Assembly: GCF_003641185.1 (NCBI RefSeq)
Contig: NZ_CP032757.1
Span: 620,001 to 684,000, forward strand
Length of the DNA: 64,000 nucleotides
Direction of reading: 5' to 3'
From: Lactiplantibacillus pentosus
GTDB lineage: Bacteria > Bacillota > Bacilli > Lactobacillales > Lactobacillaceae
Both the position numbers and the translations under genes were made by a program. Positions within the stretch are counted from its first letter, which is position 1. Each line of letters opens with the position of its first letter. Below the pieces are notes generated by a model that worked only from the letters and a program-made list of their open reading frames with translations, did no database searches and was not told the DNA's origin. This document shows, one piece after another, positions 1 to 8,009 of this stretch.

Positions 1-418
1 CATCCCGTGCGCCCGCAACAACGATTCCGGGATAGTCGCGCTGAACGATGGTTGCAACTTGTTGTAAGACGGCTGGTTTGGCACCTAATAAAAAGATGCG
101 TTGGTGTTGTTGGCCACCCCATTTCAACAACGTTAATAGCGTATCGTAGCCGGTAATCCGCTCTGGCAATGGCGTGCCCAGAATCTGAGCGCCCTGGATG
201 ACACCGATGCCGTCGGGCGTAATATAATCGGCTTGGGTGAGCACGTGCTGATAATCAGGATGTTCACGGGCATACATCAGAATTTCAGGATTGGCGGTCA
301 CCACGAACCGGTTATGGTGGGCCAAAATATCCGTTTGGAGTTGCTGGACGAAGCCAGCGTTAGTTGTCTTGATAAACGGGACGTTTAAGATGGCAACCGT
401 GTCAAAAGGTGCTGACAT
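1..418 (-). CDS. WecG/TagA/CpsF-family glycosyltransferase, partial (N-terminal part)
   Basis: The reading frame opens at an ATG at 418 (MSAPFDTVAILNVPF) and runs off the left edge, so about 139 codons are visible. The visible part carries features of the WecG/TagA family: an early VAILNVPF strand, a VTANPEIL stretch, a DGIGV motif and a later LLGAKPAVL segment. In Gram-positives this family transfers ManNAc onto lipid-linked GlcNAc in the linkage unit of wall teichoic acids. A weak GAGG-type ribosome site precedes the ATG. The gene is divergent from pncB. The C-terminal part is not in the window, so the exact substrate cannot be judged. Confidence 0.75.
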   Translation of the reverse strand, partial: MSAPFDTVAILNVPFIKTTNAGFVQQLQTDILAHHNRFVVTANPEILMYAREHPDYQHVLTQADYITPDGIGVIQGAQILGTPLPERITGYDTLLTLLKWGGQQHQRIFLLGAKPAVLQQVATIVQRDYPGIVVAGARD

Positions 419-479
419 AAGGAACCTCGCTTTCTAATCATAATTAAAGTATAGGTAAATCACGGAATTCTGCAACTTT

Positions 480-509
480 TTGAGTACTTAAGCGCATTCC
501 TTTTATAAA
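480..509 (+). promoter_or_regulatory. putative pncB-nadE promoter
   Basis: TTGAGT at 480-485 and TATAAA at 504-509 are separated by 18 bp and lie about 65 bp before the pncB start. The match to the vegetative consensus is moderate. No regulator site was recognised. Confidence 0.4.
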
Positions 510-575
510 AAATGCTAAAATAAGCTTAACTTACTGTAAATACGGTTATTACCTACGAAATGGAGAATTATACTC

Positions 576-2054
576 ATGACGCAAATCTATCCGGATGATA
601 GTTTCACCTTGCATACGGATGCTTATCAGATCAATATGATCCAAACCTACTGGGAACAAGGAATTCATAACAAGCATGCGGTGTTTGAAGTGTTCTTCCG
701 TAAGATGCCGTTCCAAAATGGTTACGCGGTGTTTGCGGGTCTGGAACGAGTAGTTAATTATATCAATCATTTACATTTTACGGCAACCGACATCGCGTAC
801 TTACGCGAACTCGGCGGTTATTCAGATGGCTTTTTAGATTATTTAAAGAATTTTAAATTTGATGCCACGATTCGGGCCGTTCGTGAAGGGGACCTAGTCT
901 TCAACAACGAACCGCTATTACAAGTCGAAGGGCCACTGGCAACCTGCCAATTGATTGAAACGGCGTTATTAAATATTATCAATTATCAGACGTTGATCGC
1001 GACGAAAGCAGCGCGTATCAAGTCGGTCGTTGGTGAAGACGGCTTGCTAGAATTTGGGACGCGGCGTGCCCAAGAATTCGACGCGGCGATTTGGGGCACC
1101 CGGGCCGCTTACATCGGTGGCTTCGATGCCACGAGTAACGTGCGGGCCGGCAAAATTTTTGGTATTCCAATCAGCGGGACGCACGCACATGCGCTCGTGC
1201 AGACTTATCGAAATGATTATGAAGCGTTCAAAGCTTATGCTGAAACACACCACAACTGTGTCTTCTTAGTCGATACGTACGATACGCTACGTAGCGGGGT
1301 GCCAAGTGCGATTCGGGTGGCCAAGGAAATGGGCGATAAGATCAATTTCCAAGGCGTCCGCATTGATAGTGGTGATATGGCGTACTTGTCCAAACGGGTG
1401 CGGGAACAGCTGGACGAAGCTGGTTTCCCAGATGCCAAGATTTATGCCTCGAACGATTTAGACGAAAAGACGATTCAAAACTTGAAGATGCAAGGCGCCA
1501 AAATCAGTGTCTGGGGTGTCGGGACCAAGCTCATCACGGCGTTTGACCAACCAGCGCTGGGGGCCGTCTACAAGATGGTTTCGATTGAAAATGACCACCA
1601 TCAGATGGTCGATACGATCAAACTGTCGAATAACGCGGAAAAAGTTTCAACGCCGGGCCAAAAGCAGGTATGGCGAATTACAAAACGCGCGGATGGCAAG
1701 TCTGAAGGCGATTACGTGACCTTGTATGACGAAGATCCTCGTAACGAAGAGTCGATTTACATGTTCCATCCAAGCTACACGTATATCAACAAAACGGTCA
1801 GTGACTTTGACGCGCGGCCATTACTCGTACCAATTTACGACCGGGGCCAACAAGTTTATCAACTGCCGACCTTGGATGAAATTCGTCAGTATTCGTTTGA
1901 AAGTCTGGATGCCTTGTGGGATGAGTACAAGCGTGACCTGAACCCTCAGGATTACCCAGTCGACTTGTCACAGAAGCTGTATGACCATAAAATGAATATT
2001 ATTAATACAGTTAGAGACTATGTTAACCACAAAGATGAGGAAGGAGCCTACTAA
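576..2054 (+). CDS. pncB: nicotinate phosphoribosyltransferase
   Basis: This enzyme joins nicotinate to PRPP (with ATP) to give nicotinate mononucleotide, the first step of the Preiss-Handler NAD salvage route. The 492-residue protein has the family start ([15 protein letters not shown]), the [11 protein letters not shown] and GGFDATSNV segments, and the conserved GTHAH motif at about residues 201-205, which in this family holds the histidine that is phosphorylated during catalysis. The start has a GGAG site 8-10 bp upstream. The stop overlaps the nadE start (TAATG), so the two genes are translationally coupled. Confidence 0.95.
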   Translation: MTQIYPDDSFTLHTDAYQINMIQTYWEQGIHNKHAVFEVFFRKMPFQNGYAVFAGLERVVNYINHLHFTATDIAYLRELGGYSDGFLDYLKNFKFDATIRAVREGDLVFNNEPLLQVEGPLATCQLIETALLNIINYQTLIATKAARIKSVVGEDGLLEFGTRRAQEFDAAIWGTRAAYIGGFDATSNVRAGKIFGIPISGTHAHALVQTYRNDYEAFKAYAETHHNCVFLVDTYDTLRSGVPSAIRVAKEMGDKINFQGVRIDSGDMAYLSKRVREQLDEAGFPDAKIYASNDLDEKTIQNLKMQGAKISVWGVGTKLITAFDQPALGAVYKMVSIENDHHQMVDTIKLSNNAEKVSTPGQKQVWRITKRADGKSEGDYVTLYDEDPRNEESIYMFHPSYTYINKTVSDFDARPLLVPIYDRGQQVYQLPTLDEIRQYSFESLDALWDEYKRDLNPQDYPVDLSQKLYDHKMNIINTVRDYVNHKDEEGAY

Positions 2055-2881
2055 TGCGGGCATTACAAGCTGAAATTATCAAAGCGTTACATGTAGCACC
2101 AACGATTGATCCAGAAACCGAAATTCGGCGGAGTGTGGACTTTTTAAAAGCCTACCTCAAGAAAAACACGTTTTTGAAGAGTTACGTCCTCGGCATTTCA
2201 GGCGGGCAAGACTCGACCTTAGCTGGTAAATTAACGCAAATGGCAATCACCGAAATGCGCCAAGAGACGGGCGATGACAGTTACCAATTCATCGCCGTCC
2301 GGTTACCATACGGCAATCAAGCGGATGAAGCGGATGCGATGGCAGCGATTGATTTCATGCAAGCCGACGTGACGGATCGTGTTGATATTCAACCGGCAAC
2401 GGATGCGATGGTCACGGCACTTGAAGCCAACCAACTGACGATTCACGATTTCAATAAGGGTAATATTAAAGCCCGTCAACGGATGATCGTTCAATACGGG
2501 ATTGCAGGCGAGATGCACGGGGCGGTGGTCGGAACTGACCACGCTGCCGAAGCCGTGACTGGTTTTTATACTAAATACGGTGACGGGGGTGCCGACGTGG
2601 TTCCGCTATGGCGGCTCAACAAGCGTCAAGGGAAGCAATTACTGGCAGCCCTGAATGCACCTAAGCACTTGTACGACAAGGTCCCAACCGCTGACCTGGA
2701 AGAAGACCGGCCAGCATTACCTGATGAAGTCGCACTTGGCGTCCGTTATGATGACATCGACGATTACCTTGAAGGGCGGACCATCAGTGACGCGGCTGCA
2801 GAAAAGATCGAAGCCTGGTACTTGAAGACGGCTCACAAGCGGCACGCAGCCATTACGGTATTTGACGATTTCTGGAAATAA
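2054..2881 (+). CDS. nadE: NH3-dependent NAD+ synthetase
   Basis: The enzyme adenylates and then amidates nicotinate adenine dinucleotide to NAD+, the last step of the pathway begun by PncB. The 275-residue length is that of the ammonia-dependent type without a glutaminase domain. The ATP pyrophosphatase loop SGGQDS sits at residues 49-54. A later [19 protein letters not shown] stretch and a PLWRLNKRQ segment also match the family. The start ATG overlaps the pncB stop and is preceded by AGGAG. A terminator follows about 47 bp downstream. Confidence 0.95.
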   Translation: MRALQAEIIKALHVAPTIDPETEIRRSVDFLKAYLKKNTFLKSYVLGISGGQDSTLAGKLTQMAITEMRQETGDDSYQFIAVRLPYGNQADEADAMAAIDFMQADVTDRVDIQPATDAMVTALEANQLTIHDFNKGNIKARQRMIVQYGIAGEMHGAVVGTDHAAEAVTGFYTKYGDGGADVVPLWRLNKRQGKQLLAALNAPKHLYDKVPTADLEEDRPALPDEVALGVRYDDIDDYLEGRTISDAAAEKIEAWYLKTAHKRHAAITVFDDFWK

Positions 2882-2930
2882 CCCCAGTCCGTCTGATTAT
2901 GACAATTGAGATTCAAACCATTAGTTAAAA

Positions 2931-2980
2931 ACGAGATTCGGATGAGCCTTTTGAAGCGGCCCATGCGAATCTCGTTTTTT
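2931..2980 (+). terminator. Rho-independent terminator of pncB-nadE
   Basis: A perfect 10-bp stem (ACGAGATTCG at 2931-2940 with its complement at 2966-2975) is followed by TTTTTT. It closes the NAD salvage operon. Confidence 0.85.
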
Positions 2981-2984
2981 AGGT

Positions 2985-4230
2985 GCTTGTGTTCAAACCA
3001 GTTATATCACAGGTTTATCTATTAGCGTTGGAACTGAAACGTGGTCTATTGTAAGCAAACGCAGATGCCTTTTGAAACGTGCTGGTTCTTAAGTTCAAAT
3101 GCAGCCAGCTTAGACCCGCTGGAAGCAGTGCGAGTTACCGTAAACTTTCTGTTGTAGTTGCGTCCTAGTCCGGCTTCCAGGCATTCTGGGCAATGGCCGG
3201 AACGTGATGGACGCAGATTTAAGCCGACAAACCACGTCTTAAATACTGGTCTTTCACTAACCAAGCACAAAACGCTTGCTAAGTGAAATTTCACCACTGG
3301 GCCTTGCCCCAAATACCTTCCAGCCGGGACAGTATTCGAAAGGCAGACATGGGTGTACCCAGCTTTTTAATGAAATGTCCGCTGATTTGCAGTAAACAGT
3401 CGTTTTGACCTTCAACTGTCAGACTTGTTCATAATGATAGCTAAACTTTTTCCCTAGTCTTTAGGTCTTCAAATCATCGGGTTCACTGGACTTTCCATAC
3501 CTTTCTATGTTGCCTAAGATAATAAAACCGTGAATTCTAAACGAAGAGAATTTTATCGATTAAATTCAAGACTAGTGTCCGTTGAAATTAATGAATCATA
3601 TTTTAGCAATCTTCTCAGTACTTAAATGTCGTAAAGTATCAACGATACCACTTTAAAGTTTGCCTGAAAGGCCGGTCTTCCAACATTCAGTTGTCAATTG
3701 CACCCAAATAGGTGGCCGTTCATCAGCCATTCGAGCGGGTTCCCGACTGTCCGGCCCGCCGGACAATGCTCAGTAGCCAAATTATTCTTAGTCGGAAGTG
3801 GTCTTCTTCCGGCTTAGAATAAGACTCGTATTTGAAATTGCGCAGTGGGTTTCTGCGTGAGTTCAAATCGATGTCGGCTGCGCTCCAGCAATTGTCAGCC
3901 GGCCCCGGAAGTCGGAGTAGGATGCGCAAATGCTGACGAACATTACACCAACTAACTGGCACGTTTCAATCATGAGCCATGACATCGACTCTCACACGCG
4001 TCATAACGGAACTTGGACCATAAGCGCACACAGCCGTTTTATCTAGCGTTTGATACCGTTTTCGTGGCTTTGGGCTAATATAAGTATTAAAATTGAGGTT
4101 AACAAAATAAGTGAACATTTGACTGTACTAGAACAGGAACATCATAAGTTATCACGGCGTTGACGGTATAAAGTGCGCAGGAGTTGAAATCGCACACTTG
4201 ATCGTTCAAGCGATTATTTTGCTAGACAGC
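2985..4230. other. 1.25 kb gene-free region rich in imperfect hairpins
   Basis: No reading frame here has a good start, ribosome site and protein-like composition. The sequence is dense in hairpins: 3100-3127 (loop 8), 3252-3288 (15-bp stem with 2 mismatches, loop 7), 3559-3592 (10 of 11 paired), 3748-3765 (perfect 7-bp TGTCCGG stem, loop 4), 3784-3820 (15-bp stem with one mismatch and one wobble, loop 7), 3830-3868 (ATTTGAA plus CGCAG stems, loop 7) and 3875-3901. CTGGAAGC at 3119-3126 can also pair with GCTTCCAG at 3173-3180. The region could be a large structured RNA or a decayed repeat or mobile element. I cannot assign a known family. Confidence 0.5.
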
Positions 4231-4248
4231 CCCCATAGAATCTGTTAT
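4219..4248 (+). promoter_or_regulatory. putative promoter of the riboswitch-ATPase transcript
   Basis: TTGCTA at 4219-4224 and TGTTAT at 4243-4248 are 18 bp apart. This would start transcription about 4255, just before the first riboswitch helix. Confidence 0.45.
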
Positions 4249-4257
4249 TCTTACGTT

Positions 4258-4352
4258 ACAATCATAAGGGAGTAACTAGCAGAGTCATTCTGCGGCAATA
4301 TCGTCAGCAAGAAGCCAATCCGGTATTGTCTTAAATAGTGAGACTTATGTAT
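4258..4352 (+). promoter_or_regulatory. yybP-ykoY-type Mn2+ riboswitch
   Basis: The element begins CATAAGGGAGTAACTAG and ends AGTGAGACTTATG. P1 forms from CATAAG (4263-4268) and CTTATG (4344-4349). The GGGAGTA segment after P1, the internal CGTCAGCA and the closing AGNNAGACnTT-like segment match the conserved parts of the yybP-ykoY class. That class binds Mn2+ and often sits before P-type ATPases and Mn exporters. The 3' strand of P1 is shared with the following terminator, which implies that metal binding permits read-through. The assignment is by eye. Confidence 0.75.
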
Positions 4353-4390
4353 GTCCACACAATTTTGCGTGCATACATGAGTCTCATTTT
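4339..4390 (+). terminator. regulated terminator overlapping riboswitch P1
   Basis: TGAGACTTATGTATG at 4339-4353 pairs at 14 of 15 positions with CATACATGAGTCTCA at 4372-4386, followed by TTTT. Its 5' arm includes the P1 3' strand (4344-4349), so the two folds are mutually exclusive. Confidence 0.8.
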
Positions 4391-4444
4391 CTATCTGGAG
4401 AACATTTAGGAAGTGGGGCTCGGATGCCAGAAAAGGAGCATAAG

Positions 4445-7099
4445 ATGAGTACAAAACCTAAGTATCAACAGTCGTTGCCAGCCATATATCAGGAGTTAGA
4501 AACTGATGAACATGGGTTGCAACAAAGCGCCGCTGCCCAACGGCTGGAACAATATGGTCCGAATGCGTTGAACCAGCAGAAGACCACGTCCCTGCTACAA
4601 AAATTCATCGCCCAATTCAAGGACTTCATGATTATCGTGTTGTTAGTGGCTGCTTTAATCGCCGCGTTTACCGGGGAAGCCGTTGATGCGGTCATCATCC
4701 TGTTAGTGGTCGTTTTGAACGCGATTTTTGGGGTTTTCCAAGAATCCAAAGCAGAAGAGGCCATCAACGCGTTGAAGGAGATGTCGGCGCCGGATGCCAC
4801 GGTGTTACGTGATGGTCAGTTACAAACGGTCAAGAGTGATGCGTTGGTTCCTGGGGATATCGTTTCCTTGGAAGCCGGTGACATCGTTCCAGCTGATTTG
4901 CGATTGATTGAAAGCGCGTCTCTCAAGGTGGAGGAATCCGCACTGACCGGGGAATCCGTTCCGGTCGAAAAACAGGCTGAAATGGTGGCTGATGGTGAAT
5001 TGCCAATCGGGGACCGGTTGAACATGGCCTATATGAACAGTAATGTCACCTATGGTCGTGCAATGGGGATCGTAGTTGCTACTGGGATGCAGACTGAAGT
5101 TGGTCGGATTGCCGGCATGATTGAAGCCGCTGATGAAACGACGACGCCACTGCAAGCCAACTTGACCCAATTAGGGAAGTCGTTGACCATCTTGATTCTG
5201 GTTATCGCGGCTGTCGTCTTCGGGATTGGAATGTTGCGGGGCCAAGAGAGCCTGATTAACATGCTGCTCACGGCGATTTCGTTAGCGGTGGCGGCCATTC
5301 CAGAAGGACTCCCCGCAATCGTGACGATTACCTTGGCTTTAGGAACGCAACGGATGGCCAAACGCCACGCCTTAGTTCGTAAGTTGCCAGCGGTTGAAAC
5401 GCTTGGTAGTACTGATATTATTGCTTCCGATAAGACCGGGACGTTGACACAAAATAAGATGACGGTTGAAAAGTTAGTCCTCAACCAGGAATTAGTCGAT
5501 GCCCGCACGACCGAATTACCGCTTGATAGCCACTTAGCACAAGTGATGATTTTAAGTAATGATACGAAGATCATGTCGGATGGCTTAGCTGGTGACCCGA
5601 CCGAAACGGCTTTGATTCAATACAACTTGGATCAGAACTACCCAGTCGACCAGTTATTAGAACAACGTCCGCGGGTCAACGAAGTACCATTTGATTCAGA
5701 ACGGAAGTTGATGTCGACGGTTCATCCGCTGGAAGACGGCCGCTTCTTGGTCGCTGTTAAGGGTGCGCCAGATGAATTGCTCAAACGGGTGACACAGGTC
5801 GAAACGAACGGCGAAGTTGAACCGTTAACTAAGACCAGTCGTGACCAGATTTTAAGTGTTAACCACGAATTAGCAACGCAAGCCTTACGAGTGCTCGCAT
5901 TTGCTTACAAAATCGTGACGTCGGTGCCCGCCACCGTTAATAGTGACACGCTCGAAAATGACTTGATTTTTGCCGGGATGGTCGGGATGATCGACCCTGA
6001 ACGGCCAGAAGTTGAACAAGCCGTTGCTGAAGCTAAGTCTGCGGGGATTCGCCCATTAATGATTACGGGTGACCACCGGGATACGGCCGAAGCGATTGCG
6101 GTTCGTTTAGGAATCATCGACGAGGGCGAAGACGATGCCGTGATTACTGGGGCAGAGTTGGACGCCATGAGCGATGATGAATTTGGTAAAAAAGTTGGGG
6201 ACTATTCCGTGTACGCCCGAGTTGCGCCAGAGCATAAGGTCCGAATCGTGAATGCTTGGCAAAAACGTGGGAAAGTCGTTGCCATGACGGGTGACGGGGT
6301 CAACGATGCGCCCGCCTTGAAAGCCGCTGATATTGGTATCGGGATGGGTATCACCGGGACTGAAGTTTCCAAAGGGGCTAGTGATATGGTCTTGGCGGAT
6401 GACAACTTCGCGACGATCGTGGTGGCTGTTGAAGAAGGACGGAAAGTCTTTGCTAACATTCAAAAGGCCATCCAATACCTCTTATCGGCTAACTTAGGTG
6501 AAGTCTTAACACTGTTCGTCATGACGATGCTTGGTTGGCAGATTTTAGCGCCAGTCCACATCTTGTGGATTAACTTGGTCACTGATACCTTGCCAGCGAT
6601 TGCGTTAGGGGTCGAACCAACTGAAAAGAACATTATGCAGCACAAGCCACGGGGCCGTAATTCGAACTTCTTCTCCGGCGGGGTCTTCAGTAGTATCATC
6701 TACCAGGGGCTGCTCGAAGGTGGAATCACGCTATTTGTTTACTGGATGGCGTTAACGTACCCTGTTCATGCAAGTGCTAGTTTGGCCCACGCGGATGCCT
6801 TAACGATGGCCTTCGCAACCTTAGGATTGATTCAATTGTTCCACGCCTTCAACTCGAAGTCGATTCACGAATCACTCTTTACGGTCGGCCTGTTCCGCAA
6901 CAAGTTCTTCAACTGGGCCGTCCTGATCGCCTTTGTCATGTTGGCAATCACGATCGTTGTTCCTGGGTTGAACGGCTTATTCCACGTGACCCACTTGGAC
7001 GCTTACCAATGGGGGATCGTCGCTGCCGCCGCACTTTCAATGGTAATCATCGTTGAAATTGTTAAGTTCTTCCAACGTCGGCACATGCGGCGCGCCTAA
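4445..7099 (+). CDS. cation-transporting P-type ATPase (P2A-like; probable Mn2+/Ca2+ exporter)
   Basis: An 884-residue membrane pump. In order it has a cation-ATPase N-terminal domain, TM1-2, the actuator TGES at 168-171, TM4 PEGL at 286-289, the phosphorylation motif DKTGT from D329, a nucleotide-binding domain with KGAPDELL, the hinge TGDGVNDAP near 615, and TM5-10 with NLVTDTLPA in TM6. These are P2A (Ca2+/Mn2+-type) signatures. I chose the ATG at 4445 because AAAAGGAG lies 6-7 bp before it; an in-frame ATG at 4424 has a poor site. The Mn2+-type riboswitch upstream suggests Mn2+ efflux, as described for the Lactococcus yoaB homologue. Confidence 0.9.
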   Translation: MSTKPKYQQSLPAIYQELETDEHGLQQSAAAQRLEQYGPNALNQQKTTSLLQKFIAQFKDFMIIVLLVAALIAAFTGEAVDAVIILLVVVLNAIFGVFQESKAEEAINALKEMSAPDATVLRDGQLQTVKSDALVPGDIVSLEAGDIVPADLRLIESASLKVEESALTGESVPVEKQAEMVADGELPIGDRLNMAYMNSNVTYGRAMGIVVATGMQTEVGRIAGMIEAADETTTPLQANLTQLGKSLTILILVIAAVVFGIGMLRGQESLINMLLTAISLAVAAIPEGLPAIVTITLALGTQRMAKRHALVRKLPAVETLGSTDIIASDKTGTLTQNKMTVEKLVLNQELVDARTTELPLDSHLAQVMILSNDTKIMSDGLAGDPTETALIQYNLDQNYPVDQLLEQRPRVNEVPFDSERKLMSTVHPLEDGRFLVAVKGAPDELLKRVTQVETNGEVEPLTKTSRDQILSVNHELATQALRVLAFAYKIVTSVPATVNSDTLENDLIFAGMVGMIDPERPEVEQAVAEAKSAGIRPLMITGDHRDTAEAIAVRLGIIDEGEDDAVITGAELDAMSDDEFGKKVGDYSVYARVAPEHKVRIVNAWQKRGKVVAMTGDGVNDAPALKAADIGIGMGITGTEVSKGASDMVLADDNFATIVVAVEEGRKVFANIQKAIQYLLSANLGEVLTLFVMTMLGWQILAPVHILWINLVTDTLPAIALGVEPTEKNIMQHKPRGRNSNFFSGGVFSSIIYQGLLEGGITLFVYWMALTYPVHASASLAHADALTMAFATLGLIQLFHAFNSKSIHESLFTVGLFRNKFFNWAVLIAFVMLAITIVVPGLNGLFHVTHLDAYQWGIVAAAALSMVIIVEIVKFFQRRHMRRA

Positions 7100-7154
7100 T
7101 CCGCATAATTGGCGTAGAATGAGACTAACTAATTAATAGAAAAGAGTTCTAACC

Positions 7155-7589
7155 ATGAAAAAAGCAACGGTTCAAACGTATATGCCGGTTCTATCAAAGA
7201 TCATCGAAAGCACGGAAAAGATGGGGGAAGAATTGAATCCTTCGTTTGAAAAACTCCGCAAAGCTATTGATGACGACGCGGTCGCTGAAATGGTTCCCGC
7301 TGAGTTCAGCGATATTCAACTGGAATTCAGTGACGGCACGGAACAGTACGAACAGAATTTGGCCCAATTGAAAAAGGTCGGTGTTCCAGCGCGCTTGATT
7401 GGTCGGCACCGTAATTTGATCAACGCCTATGAAGCTTATACCAAGGCGTGCGCGGCCATGACGGCTAGCATGGACCTCGAAAATCAGACCATTGATGTCG
7501 CTGCTTTTAACCAAGCGGAAAGTGACCAGGAAACTGAAATGGGCCGGATTTCGAACAACGTCCAACGCATTATGTCGACTGTGATGTAA
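7155..7589 (+). CDS. conserved hypothetical protein, helical
   Basis: A 144-residue protein without a signal peptide or membrane segment. It is rich in Glu, Lys and Met and is predicted mostly helical (for example EKMGEELNPSFEKLRKAI near residues 19-36). The ATG is preceded by AAAAGAG. It lies 55 bp after the ATPase and before a terminator, so it may be co-transcribed with the pump and share its riboswitch. I do not recognise the family. Confidence 0.7.
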   Translation: MKKATVQTYMPVLSKIIESTEKMGEELNPSFEKLRKAIDDDAVAEMVPAEFSDIQLEFSDGTEQYEQNLAQLKKVGVPARLIGRHRNLINAYEAYTKACAAMTASMDLENQTIDVAAFNQAESDQETEMGRISNNVQRIMSTVM

Positions 7590-7639
7590 GCTAGTTCGGT
7601 AGTACGCCTTTGGACGATTAAAAACTAATCACGTCGTTA

Positions 7640-7676
7640 AACGCTCAGTAACGGTCCGCTGTTGCTGGGCGTTTTT
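7640..7676 (+). terminator. Rho-independent terminator
   Basis: A 13-bp stem (AACGCTCAGTAAC at 7640-7652 with GTTGCTGGGCGTT, two G-U pairs) is followed by a T-run. It ends the ATPase-hypothetical unit. Confidence 0.8.
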
Positions 7677-8009
7677 AGGCGCTTCGTTAAGTGGCGTTGT
7701 TTATGAAGTATCTGGATCTAAGTTGGTCTAGGTGCTTTTTTGGTCCGACAATTTTTAAGTCCACCATCAATTGTTTTTGGCGGTGGGGACGCGGAAAATC
7801 GGACTAAAACGCGTATAATATAATAGAACATCGGATGGCAAAAACTGCTGGAACTTTGCGGCTGGTTATCGGCTGAGACAAGTCGAACCGTAGTCGTTCA
7901 AGGTTGGTGGCTGTTAGTCGTGCTGGCTATCTAGGTTGTTAACCGAAATTAGTGGTGACGACCTGCCATCCCGATGGTGAGTGATGAGATTAAAAGATTG
8001 GGTGAAATA
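7677..8009 (+). promoter_or_regulatory. tex upstream region with -10 box and a leader closed by a long-range helix
   Basis: Two overlapping TATAAT boxes lie at 7814-7819 and 7819-7824, without a good -35. About 10 bp downstream CATCGGATGGCA (7829-7840) can pair with TGCCATCCCGATG (7964-7976) with a single bulge, enclosing about 120 nt. The helix ends 33 bp before the chosen tex start. A smaller GTCCACC/GGTGGGGAC hairpin lies upstream (about 7759-7790). It looks like a structured 5' leader; no known riboswitch class was recognised. Confidence 0.45.

Noticed and set aside
3046..3962. Minus-strand frames of 79-88 codons in the gene-free region
   Set aside because: No ribosome sites, unlikely amino-acid composition (many Arg, Cys, Pro), and they run through hairpins.
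4424..4444. ATG 4424 as the start of the P-type ATPase
   Set aside because: Poor ribosome site at long spacing; ATG 4445 has AAAAGGAG at good spacing.
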